Program-made: the position numbers and the translations under genes
Assembly (NCBI GenBank): GCA_030616505.1
Contig: JAUWXD010000032.1
Coordinates: 1 to 5,766 of the forward strand
DNA: 5,766 nucleotides
DNA from: Hadesarchaea archaeon
Lineage (GTDB): Archaea > Hadarchaeota > Hadarchaeia > Hadarchaeales > Hadarchaeaceae
Direction of reading: 5' to 3'
Shown here: positions 1-5,766 of the stretch, piece after piece
How the letters are laid out: each line of letters begins with the position of its first letter
How positions within the stretch are numbered: position 1 is the first letter of the stretch
Notes under the pieces: generated by a model
The model's database searches: none
The model's input: only the letters and a program-made list of their open reading frames with translations
What the model was told of the DNA's origin: nothing

Positions 1-2658
1 ATATTTCGACAAATCTGCTTTGTGAAGCCTCAACCCTAGCTCCTCCTCGACCGTGCGTAGAAGTTTGCCAAAATCGACCCGTCCAGCCCGCACGTGCTCC
101 ATGGCGATGCGATACGCCTTCCACTTCCAGTCCTGCGCCACGTAGAGGCAGACTTTGTTCGAGTGACTTACCTTGACCACCTTTTGTATTTTCCCCACAT
201 CCTCCAAGACTCGTTTGATGTGACTCTCAATCATCTCGGCGCTATCGTCGATTAACCCCTTTTCAACACTGGGCCAAGGAGCCACAGACACGAAGTCTTC
301 CTTGCCCATTTGCCTCCAGAGCTCCTCGCAGAGGTGGGGCGTGAACGGAGCGAGCAGTCGAAGCCATACCTTAATCACGCGCTTCGACATGTGGACACGC
401 GCCTCTGGCTGCCTGGCACGTTTCATGTACCAGCGAAGGTCCTGCATCAGCATGAAGAAAACGTGCTGAACCGCCTTGCGGGTCTCGAACGCGTCCAGTG
501 CCTTGGTTGCCGCTTCGATATGGCACTGGAGCTGGTTGAGCATCCACCTCTCGGGTTGGGCGAAGCTAGGTCTCTCGGACTTCGGCAGAGATATTATCTC
601 CCCAGCGAGCGAGTAAAACCGTTCCAAGTTTTTCCGCATCGCCGCGACCTCGCTCGCGTGCCAGTCCAAGTCCTGCCATGGCTCCGCGACCGACATCAAG
701 TAGAGGCGCACCGTATCCGCCCCGTGCTCTCTGACCGCCTCGTTGATTGCGATGATGTTGCCCTTCGATGACGACATCTTCTGGCCCTCCAGCACCGCCA
801 TCCCGAAGCTCACTATCCCTCGCGGGCATCGCTCTGGGAAAAGTTGCGCGTGGTGGAATATGTGGAATGTGAGGTGATTGGGGATTAGCTCGTTCGCCGA
901 CATGCGGTAATCCATCGGATACCAGTACTCAAACTCTCGGCGCATCTGTTCGAGTTTCTCCTGCTCGATTCCTGTGGAGCTGGATATCGAACTAGAGTCA
1001 CCTTTTCCTCGGAAGATGTAGTCGAAGACCTCATCCGAGAGCTTCTGTGGGTCTATCGTCTTCAACAGGTGGGAAATCGTGTAATATGCCATGTATATCG
1101 TTGAGTCGCTGAGGGATTCGATTATCCACTTCTGGTCCCATGGTGCAGGTGTCCCCATCCCTACGCTGCGGGTGCAGGGCCACTCGTGAAGCCAATTGAT
1201 GGTGTGCTCGTATTGAGTGCGGGTTTCTGGCGGCACCAAGTGCATGCGCGCCAAGCATTCCCTGGCCTTCGCCTTCCAACCTTCGTCGGCATAGTTCAGG
1301 AACCACTGATCTTCGACCACCTTCACTGTCACCTTCGTTCCGCATCTGCACGTGACTGGCTTAGCTGAAAACTCGTACATCGTGGCGGCTTCGCTGTTCG
1401 CCAGCATGTCACCGCGTACGGCCTGCTTCGCTTGAGAAACCAACATACCTGCATACTTGGGAACCCACGAACGCATCCTGCCTTTGGCGAACTCGTTCCG
1501 ATAGACTTCTGCTGTTGCTTCCTCCAGCTTTGGATCTGTTTGTTGCGTGATTCCCATCCGGTCCACGACATCTACCGCTGGAGAGTAGCTGAACCCATCG
1601 ACTTCAATCAGGGAAATCGGCCTGAGCCCCATAACCATCATCTGGCTGATGCCGTGGGGCTGAAGTGTTTCGGGATGTTGTTGGAGTTCCATGAGGGCAA
1701 TGTGATCATACGGGGCGTGAGAGGGGACGGACCCCACCACACCTGTCGCGTTTTCTGGGTCGACGAAGTGTGCCGGGAGGACAGGTACAATCTTATGAGT
1801 TAGCGGCACCTCCACCTCCTCGTTGAAATTTATTCTGCCGGGTATTACCCTACCGACCGAGTAACCCTGTCGACGCAACTTCTCCACTGCCTGCTCGCTT
1901 ACAATCCACTTTTCACCGTTCACTTCCGCGCAGACGTATTTTGCATCCGGATTCATCCAGAGATTCGTTACTCCAAAGACAGTTTCGGGACGAAGGGTGG
2001 CAGCGGGAATGATGTAACTGCCGGACCTGTACTTCAACAGGGTGAACTCGGCCACTTCCGCACCTTCTCCTTCGAGCAGGTCGTGGTCGGTAACCGGGTT
2101 TCCGCACCCTGGGCACCACTTGACTGGGTGTTTGCCCTTCACAATGAGGCCCGCCTCCTGCAGCCGATGATACTGCCAAGTGATGAACTTGCTGTAGGAT
2201 GGGTCTACAGTTGTGAATTCACGGCGCCAGTCGATCGAGTATCCCAACCATTCCATACCTTTTTGATAGCTCAGGTCACTTTCCCGTGCGAAGTGGGTGG
2301 CGAAGTAGTGAGGGTCCTCAAACTGCTGGAGATTTTGTTCAGCTATGCCGTACCGTTCGAGGAGCACCTTAACGAACCCTGGCTCGCGCCGTGCGACCCG
2401 TTTGGCTGCCCCGATGATAGGTGTTCCTGTGAAATGGTATGCCATTGGGAATAGCACGTTGAAACCCTGCATGCGCTTGTAGCGGGCAATTACGTCTGGC
2501 ACCGTGTACGTACGACCGTGACCCACATGCATGGGACCTGAAACATATGGATACGCCACGGTGAGGTAGAACTTTGATCTTTCGTTAGGTTTTGATTCGA
2601 AGATCTTTGCATCACGCCATGCCTGCTGCCATTTAGCGTCGATATCTTTCCAATTCAT
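1..2658 (-). CDS. leuS: Leucyl-tRNA synthetase, archaeal type (3' end cut by window)
   Basis: Cytoplasmic class I synthetase that joins leucine to tRNA-Leu and hydrolyses mischarged products. The frame is open from the ATG at 2658 to base 1, giving 886 residues with no stop. Archaeal LeuRS is usually around 950 residues, so roughly the last 60-80 (C-terminal tRNA-binding domain) are probably missing. Seen in order: HIGH motif as HVGH (44-47); a WCPGCG zinc-type motif (C182, C185); CP1 editing domain (about 200-430) with the Thr-rich TLRPETVFG (221-229) and HAPYD ending in D318, matching the conserved editing aspartate; a second CxC pair (C437, C439); the core block EWPC to WDQKW (492-511); KMSSS (627-631); then the helical anticodon-binding domain (about 700-860). 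The editing domain following HIGH early in the chain and the sequence style fit the archaeal/eukaryotic class. The start is supported by a GGTGA site 7 bases upstream. An in-frame GTG directly precedes the ATG but is less likely. The gene follows alaS by 7 bases. A Ser-rich stretch at 555-561 is unusual. Identity is very secure. Confidence 0.97.
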   Translation of the reverse strand, partial: MNWKDIDAKWQQAWRDAKIFESKPNERSKFYLTVAYPYVSGPMHVGHGRTYTVPDVIARYKRMQGFNVLFPMAYHFTGTPIIGAAKRVARREPGFVKVLLERYGIAEQNLQQFEDPHYFATHFARESDLSYQKGMEWLGYSIDWRREFTTVDPSYSKFITWQYHRLQEAGLIVKGKHPVKWCPGCGNPVTDHDLLEGEGAEVAEFTLLKYRSGSYIIPAATLRPETVFGVTNLWMNPDAKYVCAEVNGEKWIVSEQAVEKLRRQGYSVGRVIPGRINFNEEVEVPLTHKIVPVLPAHFVDPENATGVVGSVPSHAPYDHIALMELQQHPETLQPHGISQMMVMGLRPISLIEVDGFSYSPAVDVVDRMGITQQTDPKLEEATAEVYRNEFAKGRMRSWVPKYAGMLVSQAKQAVRGDMLANSEAATMYEFSAKPVTCRCGTKVTVKVVEDQWFLNYADEGWKAKARECLARMHLVPPETRTQYEHTINWLHEWPCTRSVGMGTPAPWDQKWIIESLSDSTIYMAYYTISHLLKTIDPQKLSDEVFDYIFRGKGDSSSISSSTGIEQEKLEQMRREFEYWYPMDYRMSANELIPNHLTFHIFHHAQLFPERCPRGIVSFGMAVLEGQKMSSSKGNIIAINEAVREHGADTVRLYLMSVAEPWQDLDWHASEVAAMRKNLERFYSLAGEIISLPKSERPSFAQPERWMLNQLQCHIEAATKALDAFETRKAVQHVFFMLMQDLRWYMKRARQPEARVHMSKRVIKVWLRLLAPFTPHLCEELWRQMGKEDFVSVAPWPSVEKGLIDDSAEMIESHIKRVLEDVGKIQKVVKVSHSNKVCLYVAQDWKWKAYRIAMEHVRAGRVDFGKLLRTVEEELGLRLHKADLSKY

Positions 2659-2665
2659 CACACTC

Positions 2666-2670
2666 TCACC
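2666..2670 (-). promoter_or_regulatory. leuS ribosome-binding site overlapping the alaS stop codon
   Basis: GGTGA on the minus strand is a five-base match to the archaeal Shine-Dalgarno consensus (AGGAGGTGA) and lies 7 bases before the leuS ATG. Its last three bases are the TGA stop of alaS. A ribosome ending alaS therefore stops on the leuS initiation site, which suggests translational coupling. The sequence match and spacing are seen; the coupling is inferred. Confidence 0.7.
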
Positions 2671-5404
2671 CAACAAACTGTTGCTTTACACATATCTCCC
2701 GCGCTTTCTTTAACGCATTTACCAGAAGATTCGTCTTCGGTCCACCGCCTTGACCCATCGATGGTTTTCCTCCGCCTCCGCCGCCCAGTACTCTCGAAAC
2801 CTCGGAGGTTATCACTCCGCAGTTTATCCCCACATTTATTGCCTCTTCACCGGCCATTGCGACTAGTCTGACCGTTGTGTCGCGAGACCCCAGTATCACG
2901 ACGAGTCTCTTGTCCGTCCCCTTGAGAGCGCTAGCTATTTTTATCAACTCATCAACGCTTGCGTTTTCTACCTCCTGACATATCACCCGGACCTTACCAA
3001 CAGACCTAACCTTCGACTTGAGTTCAGACAACCGAAACTCTGCCGTCCGTTTGCTCAACCGTTCAATCTCCTTTTGTGCCACTTTCCAATCGTCGAAAAG
3101 CTGCTGTGTAGCAACAGCCACTTGGTCGGATTTAGTCCGCAGAACCTCGGCTGACTTCGCAAGTTGCCTCTCCTGCCCCTGCACAAATTTCAACGCCGCC
3201 GCACCGGTCGCGAACTCGATTCGTTCGATTCCGTCTTGGATACGCTCGGTACGCATAATCTTGATGAGTCCCACTTCCCCAGTCCGCTCGAAGTGGGTAC
3301 CTGCACAAGCCTGAGTATTCCACCTTTCTACATCAACAATTCGGACCTGCTTTCCAGGGACTATGCCTCCCTGATATAGATCGAAACCATATTTTAGTTC
3401 GGCCTCATTTCTGTCCATCCACTCGGCGCGGACGGGGCGGTTATCCGTGACCACCTTATTTGCCAAGCGCTCGATTTCTCTTAGCTCATTGGGCTCAACG
3501 CGCTTGAAATGGGAGATATCGAGACGTGCTCGCTCAACTCCCTTTTGCACTCCCTGCTGCCACACGTGCTCACCGAGGACTCGCCGTGCGGCACCGAGTA
3601 AGATGTGGGTTCCAGTATGATGAGACATTAAAGAACTTCGCCTCGACCAGTCCAGTTTCCCTACCACCCGCTGCCCAGTATTGAATAGATTTGGTTTTAC
3701 CTGATGAAGAACGATATCTTCGACCTTAACTACTCTTAACACCTCTGCTTTGACTCCCTTGGTTTCAAGTGAGCCGATATCGCTTAGCTGTCCTCCACCT
3801 TCCGGATAAAAAGCTGTCTGATTTAACACTACATAATTGTCAAAGCTTCGTAGCACCCGTGCCCTGAACTCTCGCGCATACGGGTCTTTGTAGCAAAGTT
3901 GTTTTGTGGGAGAAAGGCGACCGAGCTTCTTTTTTGAAACAGGAGCTATTGCTACGGGCACATGCCTCGCCCTGCTGTGAGACTTTGCGACCTTGATGTA
4001 AAAATCATCTGGAACATCCACCCGAACTCCTGCTTTACTAGCGACCTCCTTCACTATGTCAGGAGTTAACCCGTGACTATCGTAAAGCTCGATGAGTTTC
4101 GCTTGAGGTAAGGACTCGCCTTTGGAACGGAGTTCTCCTGCCATTCGCTCGACCATCCTGCTTCCTCGCGAGATTGCATCTCGGTAGCGCTGCTCTTCGG
4201 CCTCGACTACCTCTAGAATGTAATCCTTTCGCTCGCTCAACCCGGGGAACTGTGACTTCAACTGATTGAGTTCGATCACCATTAATTCAGCGAGTGGTGT
4301 TTTCATGCCTAGCCCTCGCATCAAGCCCAACGTTCTCCGGAGGACGCTGCGTGCCAAGTAGCCCTCCCGAACGTTGCTTGGAGTCATTCCATCACCAAAC
4401 ATGAACGCCAAACAACGCAGGTGGTCAGCTATTGCATAAATGGCCTCAAGAGGAGCCAACAGTTTGTCGAGTTCCTCCACGCTCAACCTTGTGCGCGATG
4501 CCACCTTGGACCTGAGCATCTGGAGGTCACGACCAGTTTCAATGTCAATAATTCCGGCCAGCTCAGAGTTCTCACGGAGCACCTTCTCGGGCGGCATCTT
4601 CACGCCAGACAGCTTTCTGAGATGCTCAACCATGGGGCCAAATATCGCCTCATAACTCGAAGCCTTTCCCTGCGAGAGCCATGCAAGACGCTCGATTCCA
4701 TAACCCGTGTCGACAATCTTCATGGGGAGTGGCGAGTATTTGCCGTCGGCGCTGGCGTACTGCATAAAGACCAACGTCGCTATCTCCAACCCGCACACGT
4801 TCACCTCGAAATCCTCTCCAGCGTTTCCTCCGCCTTCCCAAAAATCTTGAACGTAAGTAATCTCCTCGGGTTTTATCCTGAGCTCCTTCGTCAAAAACTT
4901 GTGACACAACTCGACCGTCTTGTCATTCCAATAAACTCGTTGGCGAGGGGAATTGAAAGCGTGATGACCGCCCATGAAGAAGAGAGTGAAGTGTTTGCCC
5001 GAGCGCCCGACGTTATCTATATCTTTAAGTCGGATGCTTGGCTGGCTGATTACCAGAGGGTTCGCAGGAGGTGGCACTTGGCCGCTGGTGACCCACGGCT
5101 GAAAATCCGCGATCGAGGCTATGGTAAGAAAGATGTCATCACGCCATCTGGCCACCACAGGATATCGATTAAGTGCCTTATGTTTTCGGCGCTCGAAAAA
5201 TTTTAGACATGCCTGCTCCATCTCGGCAAGCGAATATTTCCGCTTCGTGGGGGAATGACCTATGAAAGTGTACCTGTCGCAAGGGGTGTCACCACATGAA
5301 GTTCGCTTTGGGTCAAGCGTCCAGAAAATCCGTCCGCAATGCTCACACTTTTTGCGCTTGAAGCCTTCACGCTTGAAAAGGTTAACTTTGTAAATGTCTC
5401 CCAA
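2666..5404 (-). CDS. alaS: Alanyl-tRNA synthetase, archaeal type
   Basis: Class II synthetase that charges tRNA-Ala and deacylates mischarged Ser/Gly-tRNA-Ala. Residues are numbered from the upstream TTG at 5425 (919 aa). A Cys module (C27, C30, C44, C49) leads into RYTFIG (51-56), as in archaeal AlaRS. The catalytic core follows: motif 1 region 89-112, motif 2 region 138-158 and motif 3 GYGIER (241-246). Next come a helical tRNA-binding region (about 300-500), a beta-barrel segment with AFYPEGGGQLSD (538-549), and an editing domain with zinc ligands H603/H607 (HTGTH) and C707/H711 (CAGTH). A coiled-coil-like stretch (about 750-805) leads to a C-Ala domain ending in a Gly-rich loop (881-895). 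All modules are present and the length is normal for archaea. The start is uncertain: both in-frame candidates are TTG. The one at 5404 (912 aa) is chosen because GGCGAGG lies 8 bases upstream. The one at 5425 has no such site, and an in-frame TAA at 5441-5443 blocks further extension. The gene lies about 100 bases after the stalk gene and 7 bases before leuS. Confidence 0.96.
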   Translation of the reverse strand: MGDIYKVNLFKREGFKRKKCEHCGRIFWTLDPKRTSCGDTPCDRYTFIGHSPTKRKYSLAEMEQACLKFFERRKHKALNRYPVVARWRDDIFLTIASIADFQPWVTSGQVPPPANPLVISQPSIRLKDIDNVGRSGKHFTLFFMGGHHAFNSPRQRVYWNDKTVELCHKFLTKELRIKPEEITYVQDFWEGGGNAGEDFEVNVCGLEIATLVFMQYASADGKYSPLPMKIVDTGYGIERLAWLSQGKASSYEAIFGPMVEHLRKLSGVKMPPEKVLRENSELAGIIDIETGRDLQMLRSKVASRTRLSVEELDKLLAPLEAIYAIADHLRCLAFMFGDGMTPSNVREGYLARSVLRRTLGLMRGLGMKTPLAELMVIELNQLKSQFPGLSERKDYILEVVEAEEQRYRDAISRGSRMVERMAGELRSKGESLPQAKLIELYDSHGLTPDIVKEVASKAGVRVDVPDDFYIKVAKSHSRARHVPVAIAPVSKKKLGRLSPTKQLCYKDPYAREFRARVLRSFDNYVVLNQTAFYPEGGGQLSDIGSLETKGVKAEVLRVVKVEDIVLHQVKPNLFNTGQRVVGKLDWSRRSSLMSHHTGTHILLGAARRVLGEHVWQQGVQKGVERARLDISHFKRVEPNELREIERLANKVVTDNRPVRAEWMDRNEAELKYGFDLYQGGIVPGKQVRIVDVERWNTQACAGTHFERTGEVGLIKIMRTERIQDGIERIEFATGAAALKFVQGQERQLAKSAEVLRTKSDQVAVATQQLFDDWKVAQKEIERLSKRTAEFRLSELKSKVRSVGKVRVICQEVENASVDELIKIASALKGTDKRLVVILGSRDTTVRLVAMAGEEAINVGINCGVITSEVSRVLGGGGGGKPSMGQGGGPKTNLLVNALKKAREICVKQQFVG

Positions 5405-5412
5405 TATGCTCG

Positions 5413-5419
5413 CCTCGCC
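5413..5419 (-). promoter_or_regulatory. Probable alaS ribosome-binding site
   Basis: GGCGAGG on the minus strand contains GAGG, complementary to the CCUC of the archaeal 16S rRNA tail, and ends 8 bases before the TTG at 5404. It is the main reason for preferring this TTG over the one at 5425, which would place the site inside the coding region. The match is moderate, not perfect. Confidence 0.45.
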
Positions 5420-5440
5420 AAGCAAATATTCGGACTGAAG

Positions 5441-5454
5441 TTAAAAGTCTTCGC
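5441..5454 (-). promoter_or_regulatory. Possible weak archaeal promoter (BRE/TATA-like) for alaS-leuS
   Basis: On the minus strand, TTTTAA (5446-5441) follows the purine-rich GCGAAGAC (5454-5447), which resembles a TATA box behind a TFB-recognition element. Usual archaeal spacing would put the transcription start near 5417, giving a leader of about 13 bases to the TTG at 5404. The AT run is short and the BRE match is partial, so this could be chance. Its position in the only gap of the window is the main support. Confidence 0.3.
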
Positions 5455-5504
5455 TGGATTGGAAACCGGATTGCGCAAAATGGATCCGAGAATGGATTTT
5501 GGTT

Positions 5505-5766
5505 TTACCCGAACAGCGCACCTAGTCCATCCAAGGCTTCTTCGTCCTTCTTCTCCTCTTCGACTTTCTCTTCTTTCTTGCCCTCTGCCTTCGCTGGAGC
5601 TGCCGCAGGTGCAGCCACTGCTGGAACAGCCGCAGTCTTGATGGCCTCGTCGATGTTTACTCCTTCAAGCGCAGCCACCATGGCTTTCACTCTGGCCTCG
5701 TCGGCTTCCACTCCCGCTGCCTTCAAGACACTCGCTAACCCTGTCTCGTCCACCTTCTTTCCGGCG
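5505..5766 (-). CDS. rpl12: Ribosomal stalk protein P1/L12, archaeal (5' end cut by window)
   Basis: Acidic stalk protein of the large ribosomal subunit. In archaea, dimers bind the L10/P0 stalk base and their C-terminal tails recruit elongation factors. The last 86 residues are visible and the frame stays open to the window edge. It begins [10 protein letters not shown], which in homologues lies some 13-16 residues into the protein after a short N-terminal helix, so the true start is just outside the window. The GTG that could open a shorter frame at VDETG is an internal valine. Visible parts are the helical dimerisation region (to about residue 45 of those seen), an Ala/Pro-rich hinge, a Lys/Glu-rich charged segment, and the C-terminal DGLGALFG, the hydrophobic factor-binding tip. 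It is unrelated in sequence to bacterial L7/L12. The genes for L11, L1 and L10 usually lie upstream of it in archaea and are expected off the window. It precedes alaS in the same direction. Confidence 0.95.
   Translation of the reverse strand, partial: AGKKVDETGLASVLKAAGVEADEARVKAMVAALEGVNIDEAIKTAAVPAVAAPAAAPAKAEGKKEEKVEEEKKDEEALDGLGALFG

Larger units (their letters stand above)
5405..5504 (-). other. Intergenic gap between stalk gene and alaS
   Basis: About 100 non-coding bases. It holds the candidate promoter and ribosome-binding site listed separately. I see no T-run of the kind that ends archaeal transcripts, only short ones of four T's, and no strong hairpin. The minor features are an 8-base palindrome TTGCGCAA (5471-5478), a GGATCC (5482-5487) and a weak 5-base stem (5467-5471 with 5484-5488). 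Without a clear terminator, read-through from the ribosomal-protein gene into alaS is plausible. Confidence 0.6.

Noticed and set aside
310..771. Plus-strand open frame of 153 codons
   Set aside because: Antisense to the LeuRS KMSSS and anticodon-binding region, which translates without interruption. It has no motif of its own.
1432..1803. Plus-strand frame of 123 codons, and a similar one at 2083-2454
   Set aside because: Both are antisense shadows of the LeuRS editing domain and N-terminal core, with no family resemblance and no ribosome-binding site that I could see.
1..2658. Possible broken leuS, because only short complete frames are seen on both strands here
   Set aside because: Reading the minus strand from the ATG at 2658 gives 886 codons without a stop or frameshift. 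The gene appears incomplete only because it runs off the window.
4421..5206. Plus-strand open frame of 261 codons inside alaS
   Set aside because: It lies wholly antisense to the conserved AlaRS catalytic core. Its translation shows no recognisable domain and looks like low-information antisense sequence. The AlaRS reading explains the same bases fully.
5467..5488. Hairpin CGGAT/ATCCG with palindromes TTGCGCAA and GGATCC as a terminator or operator
   Set aside because: The stem is only five base pairs with a 12-base loop and no T-run follows. Short palindromes of this size occur by chance.
5550..5640. Low-complexity Ala- and Lys/Glu-rich stretch, as a possible repeat or assembly artefact
   Set aside because: It is the normal hinge and charged tail of archaeal P1/L12 proteins.
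1..5766. Mobile elements, CRISPR arrays, tRNA genes or a novel defence or metabolic system
   Set aside because: No terminal inverted repeats, regularly spaced repeats, tRNA-like fold or unassigned coding space was found. Conserved housekeeping genes occupy almost the whole window.

Overview
The window carries three genes, all on the minus strand, so transcription runs from high to low coordinates. In that order they are the 3' part of the ribosomal stalk protein P1/L12 gene (5505-5766, its start lies off the window), alanyl-tRNA synthetase alaS (2666 to about 5404), and leucyl-tRNA synthetase leuS (1-2658, its last residues lie off the window). Almost every base is coding. The only real gap is about 100 bases between the stalk gene and alaS.

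The organism is an archaeon. The stalk protein is the archaeal/eukaryotic P1 type, with an Ala-rich hinge, a Lys/Glu-rich tail and a C-terminal GLGALFG, and not bacterial L7/L12. AlaRS has the archaeal N-terminal four-cysteine module ahead of the catalytic core. LeuRS is the archaeal/eukaryotic type, with HVGH and KMSSS signatures and the editing domain inserted after the HIGH motif. A stalk gene followed by alaS is an arrangement I associate with several archaeal lineages, particularly the TACK group, but I cannot fix the phylum from three conserved genes. Base composition and codon use look mixed and even across the window, with no sign of recent transfer.

The layout suggests a translation-apparatus operon. 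The stalk protein recruits elongation factors to the ribosome, and the two synthetases supply Ala-tRNA and Leu-tRNA. alaS and leuS are only 7 bases apart, and the leuS ribosome-binding site overlaps the alaS stop codon, which points to one transcript and probably coupled translation. The gap before alaS holds a possible weak TATA-like promoter and no convincing terminator, so alaS-leuS may be read both from the ribosomal-protein operon and from its own promoter.

I looked for an undescribed system and did not find one. This is ordinary housekeeping DNA. The points worth a second look are small: the alaS start codon, the coupling signal, whether the gap contains a promoter, a Ser-rich segment in LeuRS, and residue variants at two editing sites. 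The plus-strand reading frames, including one of 261 codons inside alaS, look like shadows of the real genes.
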